Shown piece after piece: positions 24,774 through 37,021 of a stretch of DNA of 64,000 bases; positions within the stretch are counted from its first letter, which is position 1; every line of letters begins with the position of its first letter. The notes under the pieces are model-generated. The model was not told where the DNA came from. It was given only the letters and a program-made list of their open reading frames with translations, and made no database searches. The translations under genes were made by a program, and so were the position numbers. The DNA is from Rusavskia elegans (taxonomy: Eukaryota; Ascomycota; Lecanoromycetes; Teloschistales; Teloschistaceae), in assembly GCA_011316305.1 (NCBI GenBank), contig SAUG01000154.1:20380-84379 (forward strand), in the 5' to 3' direction.

Positions 24774-27700
24774 TATTATAGAGCTATCTGGAAGATTTGG
24801 TATTTTCAAAGGCAAGTTACATTTATTAGTATATCTATAAACGGAGGTATAACGGATAATTATTTAAATTAATTAAAAATAAATTAGTAAGCTACTAGAA
24901 TAGTATATAGCGATAACTAATAAATCAAATAGAAGCTATAAAAGCGTCGAGTTCGGGATCTATATAGATAAATAAAATCTTCTACTATTTAGATTACTTA
25001 TAGATCAAGATAACGAAAATAGCGTTATTTTAGAATATTTACTTACTAAAACTACTAAAATTAAGGTATTTATAGTATTTATTTACTAAAACTTCTCAAA
25101 TTAAAATATTTATAATCTTTATTTACCAAGATTATTAAGATAATTTTTAGTACTAAAATCTAGGCCGTCTATATATCTCTATCCGCTAAAGCGTAATAGA
25201 AAATCTAATATTATATTAAATACTACCGTAGTTCTAGAAGTACGTTATCTATATTTATAATACTAGATCCTCTCTTTAGATTTTTTATTTTAAAAAACCT
25301 TCTATATTTCTTTTTTATAGATAAAAGGAAAAGATTATTAACTAACGACTATTATAGAAAAGTTCTATTATTAGATATCGATATTTTAGCTATACGCTTT
25401 TTTATAATTATTTCTAGTTAGAAAAGTTTTATCGCGTTAGCGAAAGTTCCGAAAAGTATATTAGTTATATAAAATAAGTTTATCCTCGCGATTTTACTTT
25501 TTTAGATACCACGCGTTAGCGTTATTTTAAAGATAAATATAAAAAATTAACAGAGGAATTATATAAAGCGTATATAAAATAATAATATCGACTTCGTTAA
25601 TTAGATTATATTAAAAAAGAGCAGTATATTATAGTTAACAGAGAGCTATAAAATCTCGAAAAATTAGAATATAAAGAAAATCTCGTAGGTCCGCTTTTAT
25701 TTATCGATCTGGATTTTCTTATCGACGTGACTTCCGAGTAGATTATTCTGCCTAGCAATTTTAGCTAGTCAATAACTTTTTTAATTCCTTTTAATAAAAC
25801 TATTATAGACCTTTTAGTAGTTTATTAAATATTCCTTAGATTTCTAAATATTTTTTAAAATAAAATAATCTTTCTTCTTAATTAGATAGTTCTAACCTTA
25901 CTATCATAGTATCTTTTCGACTATAAAGGTATTTTCCTTTTATATCTCGAAATTAAATATCCATTATAATAGCGGTCCGGAATTGGCTAATTTTAAAAGA
26001 AATATATAAAATACCGGATATATTTTAATATCTTTAAATAAATCAAATTTAAAGTTCTAAAATCTTCTAATCTCTTTAATTAAAAATAGTCCGACTTTAA
26101 TATAGTTAAATTTTTTATTTGGAGTTTTTATTTTTAGATTTTCTATAAAAAAGTATACTTTATTTTCCTTTTTTAGCTAAAGTACTATTATTTATTTCTT
26201 ATTTTAGTAATTATACGGTTTTTTTTTATTATATTTAATTCTTTTATATTAAATATTATTTATACTATGAGTAGAAAAAAAATCGAATTATCCTAAATGT
26301 CGTTAATATAATACTTTAGATATTTTTCTAAGGTTTAGTTAATATATTCTATCTATCTATCTATTATCGAATAGAAAGCTATTAATATTTTTAACTTTAT
26401 ACTATAAAGAGAAATAAAGGTTTTCTAATAGTTTAAAATAAAAAGTTTATTTCTATTATTTATTAATACTTCTAGTAGTCTATAGTATCGAAATAATCGA
26501 TCTAGAATAATAAATCTAAGTTATTCTACTATAAAGTCTTTTTATAATAGAATTTTATAGATAAATTTTATAAGTCTGTTTACTATATTAAATATTAAGT
26601 TATATTTTATATTTATCGTCGGGAGTTTTAATTTTAGGAATTTAATAATAATATCTAATATAACTTCCTTCTATAGTAAATCCGATAGTTTCTAATACTA
26701 GATCTTTCTATAATAAGTATATATACTATATTTCTTTTACTAATAACTAAAATATTGTTTAATATATATTTTAATATATTACTTTATATTAGAAAACTAG
26801 TAATACTATTATAAAAGTTATATTGTTTTTATTATATCTAAATATTTTTATTGTATTTTATTATAGTATTCCTTAATATATTCGTCGATTTTATTATCTA
26901 GTATTTATAGTTTTTTTTCTTCGATAGAAAACTATTTTAAATCGTTTCGGAATATATCTAGTATTATATTTTTTTTATATAAATTTACTAATAGTAATCT
27001 ATTTTTATTAACTTTAAGGATACTATTATTAAAAATCTCTTTTATTTTTATATAATTATTTCTTCGACTTAAAATATCTATTTTTCTATTTTCTATATCT
27101 AGAATAGAGTATATTTTAATTTTATATTAACTAAATTATTTAGACTATCGTATTTTTCTTCTCTTTAATTATTTTATAATTACAAAATATAAAAGGTTTT
27201 TATAATCTATAAAGATTATTAATTCTAGTAATTCTTCGGCGTATATTTTCTACTATTTTAGTATAGCTACTATAGCTAGTAGTTCCTTATTATAGATATT
27301 ATAATTCTATTCCGCTAGCGATAACTTTTTTAATATATATACTACCGAGTACTACTTACTATCGTATTAATATAGTACTATTAGAAAAGATATATATCTA
27401 TAGCTAGATCTAATAAATCCGTTTCTATTCGTTATAGTTTTTTTAAATCGAATATTTTAAATACTAGGTCTTTTATATATTCTCCTTTAAGATTTTCGAA
27501 TATCTATTATTTTCTTTCTTTCTAGTATTATTTAAAGGTATTTTTTATTAAAGTTTTAAATACGGGAGCTCTTTTAAAAAAAATTTTTATAAACTTTCGA
27601 TTATAGTTTATAAATCCGAAAAATCTTTATATTTCTTTAATATTTATTAGTATCTTCTATTCTATAATAGCTTTTAATTTACTAGGATCGATATATAATC

Positions 27701-30159
27701 CGTTATAGTAAATAATAAATCCTAAAATATTAATTTCTTTTTTATAGAATTCGTATTTTTCTAATTTAAAATATAAGTCTTTTTCTTCTAGGTATTTAAA
27801 AACTATATTAACGTATTATATATATTTTTTAAATATTATAGAAAAAACTGGAATATTATCGAGATAGATAATAATAAATATATCTAGATATTTTCTATAA
27901 ATTTTATTAATTATATTCTAATAGATTATCGAAATATTTATAAACCCGAATAATATACTTATATATTTATAATAACTATACTTTATTTGGAAAGCTACTT
28001 TCTATTTTTTTCCGGCTTTTATCTATATAAGATTATATATCTTTTAAAAGTTAAATTTTATAAAACATTATATTCTAGAAAGTCTATCCTAAAGTTTATT
28101 AATATTTAGTAGGAAATATCGATTTTAATTATAAAATCGTTTAGTTTCCGGTAATTAATATATAGACGAAATATTCCGTTCTTTTTAGATAAAAAGAGGA
28201 TCGGGTATTCTATCGGTAATTAGAATTTTCTAATTAATTCTTTTTTTATATTTTCGTCTAGATATTTATAGAATATTTCGAATTCTATTATAAATAATAT
28301 ATAGATAGATCCAAATATAGGTTATTTATTTTATTTAAATCCAACTTCGTAATTCTATAATTAATATCTAGATAGTGTTTCTATAATTACCTCTTTCCGA
28401 AATAAGTTTATCTAATTCTTAGATTTACCTAGAATCCTTTTTAATAGGTTTTCTATTAATATTTTATTAGATAATATAGAGTTTTTAAAAGGTTTATAAT
28501 TTTTCTTTCTACTTCTATCTTATTAATCTAGCTAACCTCTTTCGTTATTTAACGAGTCGGACCTGAATAATTTCTAGTCGTCTTTTTTCGAAGCTAAAAT
28601 TCGTGCTTTATATTCTATTTTTTATTCATCTAAAGTCTCTATATTAATATAGACTAGATATTCCCTATATAAAAATATTATTTAAAGGTAAATATTCGTT
28701 TCTTCTAATCTATTACTAGATTATAATCTTTTAATTAAAGTATTCTAAATACGATTATATGGCTAGCTATCTAAATAATATTAAACTAGAATTCTTTTTA
28801 GTACTAATTAATTATTATTTAAAACGATATTATTTCTTTTATAATCTTTCTATTTCTATTCGATATTTTACTTTTATCGATAACTATTAAATTATATAGG
28901 TCCTTTTTTTTAATTTAAAAGAACCTTTTCTTTTTAATTAAATTCTTTAATATAAAATTTCCGATAACGCCCAAATTAATAAATACTTTAACTTTTTATA
29001 GTCTATTATTAATTTTAATAATTATTTTAATCTCGAATATATATATATAGCTAACTAAATTTGTAATTTCTTCTAGACTATAAAATTATAGGTTTATAAT
29101 ATATCTATAACTATAAGATTTTAACTTTTCTCGAATTATTATTTTAATTATCGTATTTTTTTTTATAATCTATTTATAAAATATATCCATAGAATTTCTA
29201 ATTAAAGATTTTATTTTCTTTCTACTATTTTTCTAGTATTTATATCTACTATATATAATATTTTCGGAATAGTTATAAATATTATAATTTCTAACTTTAA
29301 TAGATATTATTTAAACGCGTCGGTATAGCTTTAATAAATACTATTCGGCTTTTTTTTTTTCTAATTTATAGATTCAATAGCTATTATTATAGCAGGCGGT
29401 CTAATTAAGTAGTATATATTAATCTCTTATTATTATATTCTTCTATTATAATATTAGTTTAAAATTAACTTTATTTTTAAAAATATTACTTCTAAGTTCT
29501 TTTTTTAATATTTCGATAATTTTATATATTTTTTAATTCTACTAATTATTTAATAGATATTTATTATTAATATATATTTTATAAATATTTTAATATCTTT
29601 TATAGATTATTATAAATTCCTTTTTATTATTTTCTTATTATAAAGGGCCTAAAGGTATACTAGTTTAATATCTACTATTATTATTATTTTCTATCTAGAA
29701 GTGGCTTTCTTTCTAGTAGGTTCTATTAATATTTATAGCGAAATATTATTTATTATAGCTTCCTATAGTATTTTATCGTTCTTTATAAACGTATATTCTT
29801 TATTTAAACAGGTTTTCTAGAGTTTAAAACTACTATCGTCGTTTTCTAAAATTATTTCTTACTAGTCTTTAGGATTTATCCTTCGCGTAGCGTTAAGCTA
29901 TCGTTATTATACTTTATTTAATCGATATTCCTTCGCGAGATAGCCTAGTTTACTATAGTTATAGTATATTATAGAGGTTTTATTTGTTTTAATATTTCTA
30001 GGATTCTACCCTTTATATTACTATTATATAATATCTAGTTCTATTAGTATAAATCTATAGTAGCTATCTCCGGTTTATTTATTTAGCTATAGTCTTCTAT
30101 AGACTTATTCCGGATAACGTTCTACGTTATTTTATAATTTACTATTATAGTATTCTTTA

Positions 30160-30786
30160 TCAGCGAATCCTGAAATGGATTTTCAGATTAGACCGGCTGA
30201 CAGCCAAATAATCCAAATAATCCAAATAATCCAAATAATCTAAAAATCCAAAAAGTAGATTTTCGATGGATTAGAGTTCTAATAGTATCTATAGTACGAA
30301 TATCTGCTTAGAAAGCAGCCTAAAATAGAATCTATATATAGGCTAAAAATAAGTCTATATAACCTAACTCGAAAATAAGGTTTAGCGGCCGCCGCTAAAA
30401 GCGAGAATAACGGAAATCGAATATCTATTTAATAAACCACGCTAGACCTAATCTAGTTAGATTCTAGTAAAGAAACCTAAGATTTTCGATCTAGATAAAG
30501 CTAGCCTAGCGGTATATACAGGCGTATATAGACCTACTAACTAATAAGGACTTAAACGAATTTAAAATCGAATCTCTAAATCTTCTTAGCCGGTCTCAGC
30601 CGATCTCAGCCGTCTCAGCCGTTTAGCCGTCTTAGCCGTCTTAGCCGCGTAGCCACGCAGCTTCGGGTATACCCGAAACCGGCTGACAAGCCGCTTGCAA
30701 GCCGCTCTCAGCCGTACCGGCTGAGAACTGGCTGAGACGGCTGAGACGGCTGAAACCGACTTCAAGCCGGTTTTGGGAAATGCTGA
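30160..30786. mobile_element. Lightly mutated 627-bp insert with Helitron-like ends
   Basis: This block stands out from its surroundings: CA, TG and GC dinucleotides are common. It starts TCAGCGAATCC after an A and ends GAAATGCTGA before a T. Nine bases before the terminal CTGA lies the hairpin AAACCG-loop-CGGTTT. TC start, CTRR end, 3' hairpin and A/T flanks are the Helitron pattern. It also carries four CAAATAATC units (about 30211-30245) and runs of CAGCCGTCT-type decamers (about 30588-30650), mirrored by GGCTGAGACGGCTGAGACGG. The TATCAGC...GCTGATA ends would also fit a TA-duplicating DNA transposon. No coding capacity. Confidence 0.55.
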
Positions 30787-31604
30787 TATTCTATATCTCT
30801 TTTATATAATCTATTATTAAAATCGATAGATATTCTATTTAAATTATCTAGTATATTATATACTCGACTATTATATATAAATTCGTTTTTTATTCGCTTT
30901 TTAAATCTTTATCTAAATATTATATATAGGGCGTCGTCATTCTATTCCGTTAGTAGTACCCATTCTTTAAATTATATAGCGTAGTTAATTACTACGTCCC
31001 TCGCGTTTAGTAGTTAAAATCTCGTTTAAAATTCTAAAGATTTTATAAATAATTTTTTTAAATTTTTATAAACTATATAAAGATACGTTCGTAATTTTCT
31101 TTACTATCTATATATTAGTAAAAGAGAGGTTTTATCCAGTATTAAACTTGTTTTCGAAAGTAGAATATAGTAAAAAGAATCTTTTTCTTTTTAGATATAG
31201 GATGGAATACGAAGTATATATCTAATTATATAAACTAGTCTTCGAGTTTATTATAATCTCTATAGTATTTACCGGGCTTATTAACTTTAATACTATAAAG
31301 ACGTTAGTTAGTAGTAGAAATACTAACCTCTTTTCTACTACTATTATTTTTTATCTAGATTTCCTTCTTTTTAGATTCGGACTTTTTTACTATAGAGTTA
31401 GAATTATTTAAAATAGGAATTTAATATTAACCTGCGATAGATATTCTAAAGATATTTAAAATATTATAGAGCTACCTAAAAGATCTAGTATCTCTAACAG
31501 TTAATTAGATTTATTAATATATCTATAAACGGATGTATAATAGATAATTATTTAAATTAATTAAAAATAAATTAGTTAGTTACTAGAACAGTATATAGTG
31601 ATAA

Positions 31605-32551
31605 TCCCTCTTAGAAGATTTCTATTTGAAGTTATATTGAGTTTTTATATATATATGTTTTATCAACGTTTTATACGATAACGATTGTTATATTTTATAT
31701 GCAGCAAAGAAATTTTTACTGCCAGAGGTATATTTATCTAGTAAAATTTATAGCGCAGTTAATTATATTAACTATTTTCTTCTTTATTCGATTACGAATC
31801 CTCTACTATCCAGTCTTTCCTCGATATTATAAATAATTAGGAGTATCTAATATTTCCGCTATATCTATCTGCTATACTATAAAATAATTATCTATATTTA
31901 TTATATCGGCTATCTTTATTATATAGTCTATATCTAAACGTTCCGTTAAACTATTAAAGTATTCTTTAGTCTACCTAGCTTTAAAAAGGTCGCTAGGTAG
32001 TACGCTAGCTACTATAGCTAGAAGCTTTACCCGATCGATTAGGCTAAAAAGAGATAGGAAGGTTAAATAGCACGTTTTAAAGGCGGTAAGGAGGAAATCT
32101 AGATTAAAGTCGAAATAGATTATTCTAGCTATAATAAGATAGTCGATAACCGCGCAGGTAGATATAGTTATTACGGATATAGATACTACCGTCTGGTTTA
32201 ACTTATAGCTGTAGCTGTTACGGGAGTATATACGTACGTAAAGGCTTCTAGTAAGTTATAGTACTTGCGAAGAGTATTATAGGGCTTATATTACTGGTAA
32301 ATAAAGAAGAAACGATAACTACGAAGTATATTTATCTATAAAAATTTCTACGTTAATTAAATTATCGGTAGAAGGATACGTTATATTACTAAATAAATTT
32401 GAATTAAAATTCTATAGAAAGAACCGTTATTTATATTAACTAAACTAGGATATAAATTCTACTACCGTATATTTAATACTAGTATACTAGCGTTTGATTT
32501 ACTTACCGAACCACTGGTTCACCGGGTACCAAAATCAAAACAAATAACTAA
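31605..32551 (-). mobile_element. R4 repeat copy 2 inserted in a gypsy LTR
   Basis: Begins TCCCTCTTAGAAGATTTCTA and ends CAAAACAAATAACTAA, 947 bp. ATATAGTGATAA flanks it perfectly (31593-31604 and 32552-32563), and the LTR resumes at the duplication. The minus-strand ORF is retained: SYSYKLNQTVVSISVITIST, YFDFNLDFLLTAFKTCYLTF, LIDRVKLL and VLPSDLFKAR. Compared with copy 1 it has about 40 extra bases before the ORF (about 32255-32290). Confidence 0.8.
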
Positions 32552-32909
32552 ATATAGTGATAATTAATAAATTAAATACGAGTTATAAAGACGTCGAGTT
32601 CAGGATCTATATAGATAAAAAAAATCCTCTACTATTTAAATTATTTATAGACTAAAATAACTAAAATAGCGTTATTTTAGAGTATTTATTTATTAAAACT
32701 ATTAAAAACAAAGTACTTATAGTATTTATTTACTAAAACTACTAAAAGTAAAGTATTAATAGTTTTATATTACTAAAACTACTAAAATACTCTTTAGTAT
32801 TAATATCTAGACCGTCTATATATCTCTGCCTGCCGAGGCGTAATAGGAAATCCAGCGTTGTACTAAATACTATCGCGTTTCTAGAAGCACGCCGCCTGTA
32901 TTTATAACA

Positions 32910-32946
32910 AATTATCGATAGAACTCTATATCGAAATAGCCAGGCT
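32910..32946. mobile_element. hAT-like MITE, right part
   Basis: CGATAGAACTCTATATCGAA followed by ATAGCCAGGCTA continues the MITE begun at 24630, as shown by the same sequence in the copy at 1473-2107. Confidence 0.65.
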
Positions 32947-33470
32947 ATATTTTTAAAACATTCGATAATATCGTAAATTAAAGTAACTATTTTCTATTTA
33001 TAAAATTCACGATTTTGATATTTGTTTAATAGAAAAAATATTGCGGTCGTTGAAATATTACGATTATTTGTCGCGTTTTCGAGATATTTCGAAAAAACGA
33101 TCTTTAAAATACGTATATCAAAGCTGATATCGATTCCGCTTGTATCGTTTAAATATTATTGCGAATACAAAATTGGATTTTAAAAAAAACCTGATATTAT
33201 ATTAGTATTTTACGAAATAAAATAGATCTATATATATTAAATACAAATAATAAATGATAACGTTAAAACGATTTTATAGTTTCAATCTAAACGATAGTAA
33301 AAGAAATAAATATTTTAATTTTAATAGATTGATCTAAAGTAATAACTGCTATCAAATAAAATTATTTATAGTAGAAAGAAATCTATAGACTGATCGTATA
33401 CTAGCCTGCTAAAGCCTGCGGGTCGAATTTAATAAGTATATTTATTAGTAGATACTGGTACGGAGCGGGC
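32947..33470. other. Transition from RIP-affected repeats to gene island
   Basis: AT-rich but with more CA, TG and GA dinucleotides than the repeats to the left (for example GCGGTCGTTGAAATATTACG near 33040). No gene or repeat match is seen. Base composition rises to balanced after about 33400. Confidence 0.5.
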
Positions 33471-34266
33471 TAAAACGGGCTGGCTTTAAACCTAGCTTCG
33501 TGCGGAACCGCTGCCAGCTCTGACGAATACTTCTAATTATAGATTGCACTATTAGATTGCACTATCTATTTTGGCTTACGTGGCTGACCCCCCTGCCAGC
33601 GCTCCCGCAATATTGCATTCAAATGTTGCGCTCCCGAGATACTCCGGAAAGTTAACCCCAGGCAGCTCAAACTCTTTATCAACCTGCGCACTTCCCTTTT
33701 TTGCATATAAACAGCAGTCAATCCTAGCCTCAATTGTCATTTCATCCCTTACCATGTAGCACTAAACGTTTTCGGTGCAGCACATGTCTAAATGGTTGCG
33801 TTCCGACGGTCGTTAACGATGGCAGGAGCACGGTGGCGAGTGAGATGGAAAGGAAGAGGGTGACCCAAATGCGGGTCCGATCGCGCATCGTACAGCTCAT
33901 TGTTCCAGATTTGTTCTTGGATGCACATACTATGACCATATGGTACCCAAAGGCCATGCTGGAAGAGAGTGTGCCCGGCTACCCGCATCATGATCAAGCC
34001 ACTCAGCTCTATCCGACCCCCTCGACAAGGCCACAGATAGCGATCATTGGTTTGCGTACGCTGTCCGCATGGGGGCCAGACCGACGCGGACTTGATGTAG
34101 GTCTTATTAGACTCCTGCTTTGTCCATCCTATCCACCAACGACGTCTTGGACTTGCTACGAACCGATACCGTCGAAACTTTAACCAACGACTCTGCCGGA
34201 ACAATACAATATTACAAGGGAATAGCATATACTAAGTCTATCCTTATTACTTTTTGCGCTGTCGAG
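33471..34266 (+). other. 5' region of the island gene; N-terminus unresolved
   Basis: Balanced-composition sequence upstream of the first in-frame ATG of the membrane-protein gene. In the gene's own frame the last upstream stop is at 34108-34110 (TAG), so the frame is open from 34111 without an ATG until 34267. A different frame is open from 33734 to 34183 and contains an ATG at 33845. A short first exon joined by an intron ending at TTATTAG (34110), or a plain leader, are both possible. A donor-like GTGAGA lies at about 33839. Short upstream ORFs start at 33754 and 33784. Confidence 0.5.
33704..33710 (+). promoter_or_regulatory. TATA-like element
   Basis: CATATAA within TTTTTGCATATAAACAGCAG follows a pyrimidine stretch and is followed within 35 bases by a TC-rich segment, a common fungal core-promoter arrangement. 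It lies about 560 bp before the first in-frame ATG, so it implies a long leader or an upstream exon. Assignment is by position and sequence only. Confidence 0.35.
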
Positions 34267-36138
34267 ATGAGCAAGCCCTTCGATAAGAACGGCATGGCTT
34301 ATGAAGCCCTCATCCCCCAGCATGCCCATTCCACAAAGCTGATACGGTGTCTCACCCGCTCTGATGATTCTGGCTTGTGGATTGTTTGTAAAGCATGGTA
34401 TCTGCCCCTTGTTCACTTAATGGCCTGTATTGCCCTTATCGTTGGCATCATCCGGCTCGACAACCACCAATTCGAGATCGGAGAAGCGCCAACAATATTT
34501 ACCACCAAGTACCGACTGCATCAGGCTCAAGTCACGGCGCTCATTTCTCTTGGGCTAGTCCTTGTCAGGCTCGTAGCTAGCAGCTCGTCTGTACTCCTTG
34601 CATGGAGAATTGTCTTCGTCCTTCTCGAAAAGCGAGGCATTACACTGGGCGAGCTTGCGCGCTTGACTAATTTTCGCGTTCCTATCCTTCCAGGGAAGCA
34701 GTCACGCAAGTCTTTGCTGTGGTCTGTTTGGGCCGCTACGACAATTATTTTGCTATGGCCTCAGGGTTTTGCAGCCCCGTTGGCGTCTTCTTCGATCTCC
34801 TGGATACCCGGTACAACAGTACTCCCAGAGTCCAAGTCGACATCCGTTGCAAGTTTCGGCGATTATGCAGATTGGCCCGTATTATTGGCTGGTGATTTTC
34901 GCATGTCTGCAATCATGGCATCTGTAGCAATGACTGCAAAAGATCCTACGTACGCCTTCCACGCATCTCCAATTCCACTTCGAAGACATTTCAACCCCTC
35001 CCAGACCATACCAGATGGTAGCAAAATCGATTTGACTGTGCCATACTTCACTGTCAATCTACGCTGGGTTGACGCGTCAAGCGACGGGCGATCTCGTTGG
35101 GCAGGAGACTCAGGTGCCCAGGATGTGAACGAAAACACCTACGGTATCAGATCCGAAGGAGCCGTCGGCATCATCCGAGACCAGAAATGGGACGCACGGG
35201 CGGCTATACCAGACGCCGCGAAGATTTTTCGGGGGAAGAAGTTTGTCGGAGTGCATTTGGGATATACCGCCTTTGGCGATGAACTTCCGGACGGATCCCG
35301 CGCGAACAAAGACTCGAAGTGTCCTACAGTATCTGATACTTTTGGAAAGCTACCTGATGTCGAACAGCATCAGGTTGGATTCAGTTATAAAGGGGTAGGT
35401 TCATACGATTGCTATATATTTGCGGAGGCCACGATCACAGCGGGCAGCTTCCCAGCAAAGGCGTGCACTGTTACTACTTCGGTTGGCAATGCTGAGTTCT
35501 ATGCCACATGCTCAACAGAGCGGGATGACAACGCGGTCGAGCAGCATTGGCTTACCGACCTGGCTCTCGATTTTACATCTGAAGTGCTCAAGTACACCGT
35601 CAGACAGAATTACACCCAGCCATGGATCAACCGTAATCTAGACGACTATACTTCCGGCCTACTGACACTGGGCTACCACGCAGCCTGGTGTGGTTTGATG
35701 GAGCGCTTAGGAAACGATAGCGAGCCAGCCGTCTTACGGTCGGCATCGCCGATCGTCCTGGCCTCTGTTGACAATACAAGACTTTATATCTGGCTGGCAA
35801 TGCATGCGACCCTTACCGTATCAGCAATACTGGTGCTTTTCGCCCAGTGCGTCAGCAAAATCAAAACAATCCGTGATCCTACCGTTGCAGCGTTGACGAT
35901 CGATTTGACTGGTATCGCCCACAGCGGTCGTGCCGATGGGTTATGCAACGCAGTGACATTCAGCAGACGGTACAGAAAACTCCCCTCCTTGCGATGGGCA
36001 GAGAAAAGAACGAGGGCCGGGAGTGGCGAGGTCGACAACGCGGCCTGTCGGAAAGTCGTATTTGATGAAGAGGCTGTGGGAAGTGCTCGCTACCGACATC
36101 ACAGGGATCAATTTGGTTGTGACGAATTATCACACTAG
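34267..36138 (+). CDS. Multi-pass membrane protein of unknown function
   Basis: An uninterrupted 623-codon frame with normal codon use, unlike its RIP-affected surroundings. Three hydrophobic segments lie near the N-terminus: about residues 44-63 (YLPLVHLMACIALIVGIIRL), 89-118 and 150-170. A large domain of about 335 residues follows, beginning APLASSSISWIPG, with several cysteines and sequons NYT and NDS, suggesting an extracytoplasmic domain. A fourth segment lies at about 506-529 (LYIWLAMHATLTVSAILVLF), then a basic C-terminal tail of about 90 residues ending in TAG. The layout resembles uncharacterised membrane proteins that are frequent in Pezizomycotina; I cannot assign a function or symbol. 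The ATG at 34267 is the first in frame, but the frame is open for 52 more codons upstream, so the true N-terminus may come from an upstream exon. Confidence 0.78.
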   Translation: MSKPFDKNGMAYEALIPQHAHSTKLIRCLTRSDDSGLWIVCKAWYLPLVHLMACIALIVGIIRLDNHQFEIGEAPTIFTTKYRLHQAQVTALISLGLVLVRLVASSSSVLLAWRIVFVLLEKRGITLGELARLTNFRVPILPGKQSRKSLLWSVWAATTIILLWPQGFAAPLASSSISWIPGTTVLPESKSTSVASFGDYADWPVLLAGDFRMSAIMASVAMTAKDPTYAFHASPIPLRRHFNPSQTIPDGSKIDLTVPYFTVNLRWVDASSDGRSRWAGDSGAQDVNENTYGIRSEGAVGIIRDQKWDARAAIPDAAKIFRGKKFVGVHLGYTAFGDELPDGSRANKDSKCPTVSDTFGKLPDVEQHQVGFSYKGVGSYDCYIFAEATITAGSFPAKACTVTTSVGNAEFYATCSTERDDNAVEQHWLTDLALDFTSEVLKYTVRQNYTQPWINRNLDDYTSGLLTLGYHAAWCGLMERLGNDSEPAVLRSASPIVLASVDNTRLYIWLAMHATLTVSAILVLFAQCVSKIKTIRDPTVAALTIDLTGIAHSGRADGLCNAVTFSRRYRKLPSLRWAEKRTRAGSGEVDNAACRKVVFDEEAVGSARYRHHRDQFGCDELSH

Positions 36139-37021
36139 ACCCGCTGACCTTTTTGATGTTTCGTCACCTCCAGATGGTAATGAAACTCTTCATTATCCTT
36201 ACGCCGGACTATGAAGCTCATTTTATAAGCTTACGAGAGAAACAAATATCTATGTCTGACCCGAAAACTTTCAACGGCTCCGCCAAGGACAGTTCCATCC
36301 TTCCTACATGGATGTTTGCCCATAGCAAGGTGTCTAGGTAGCCTTCTGCTAATGAGATGGATCTTGACCCGTTTTTCGCCTGTGATTCAAGCCCCTAATA
36401 GTGGGAAGGATGTTCTATTCATATCTTATTTGCAAAATTGTAATAGACGTGAGACCTAGGACTGAATATCTACCAAACGGAGGATAAAGTGAGAGATATA
36501 TACCATAGAAAAACCAGGTTAATTGATCAAGCGAAGAGGGCGCCCGCATGAAGTAGACTCTGGCCAATACAAACCTTCTGAACAGGAAATAGAAGTTGTC
36601 GGAACCCGAAGTGGCGTTCTGTGTAACGGGAAGCTGGAAGTAAAGGGAGCCGTATTTTTGTTATTGAGGGCCACCAGTGGTTGCAGCAAATAATAGGAGA
36701 GACTAACCCTATAGAACTGCAAATACGGCCTTTGTTAGGTTTTCTACAAACGGTCTCGTCATCAAGATCGAATTTATCTTTATATAATATCTATATTCTC
36801 TAGATCTAAAATTGGTATATAATCATTCGGATGCTTGTCTGAAAAATACCAAGATCCAAGACGTAAATATCAATCTTGCCGAAAAAACAACCTTTTGCAA
36901 TAAAACCTTCCAGTACGAAGGCTTTCAAGATATAAAGCCAATTAATTGTAATCAAACGAGTTCTACGGGAGTTGAATAATCACTATATAATAGATAGTTT
37001 ATTTCCAAGTATTGATTTCCA
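36139..37021 (+). other. 3' flank of the island gene, no second gene seen
   Basis: Balanced sequence to about 36750, then AT content rises. Short open stretches occur on both strands (about 60 codons) but start at arbitrary codons and show no motif. AATAAA occurs at 36899-36904, too far downstream to be a confident polyadenylation signal for the gene. The element at 37022 begins abruptly. Confidence 0.45.

Larger units (their letters stand above)
24774..32909 (-). mobile_element. Complete Ty3/gypsy element, RIP-decayed
   Basis: Direct LTRs lie at 24774-25262 and 31462-32909 (the second interrupted by R4). Flanking 5-mers are AAATA and AATTA. On the minus strand the order is gag with a CCHC knuckle (about 29980-29935, YNYSKLGYLAKEYR, with Y replacing C by mutation), reverse transcriptase (about 28210-27600, with SKKNGIFRLYINYRKLND), a later block of EKDLYFKLEKYEFYKKEI type after a YLDN-like catalytic box, and integrase (about 26690-26440, VNRLIKFIYKILL, FRYYRLLEVLINNRNKL). 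This order and these motifs define Ty3/gypsy. Nested inside are a 627-bp insert at 30160 and R4 at 31605. No open frame survives. Confidence 0.88.

Noticed and set aside
30588..30760. Telomere-like repeat (GC-rich decamers)
   Set aside because: The CAGCCGTCT units are not a telomere motif and lie inside an insert with defined ends.
33742..34228. Open frames on the minus strand opposite the gene's 5' region (71 and 146 codons)
   Set aside because: They overlap the plus-strand frames, have no domain-like pattern, and are probably shadows of GC-balanced sequence.
36023..36722. Several 60-70-codon frames downstream of the membrane-protein gene on both strands
   Set aside because: Short, arbitrary starts, overlapping each other or the gene end; no motif.
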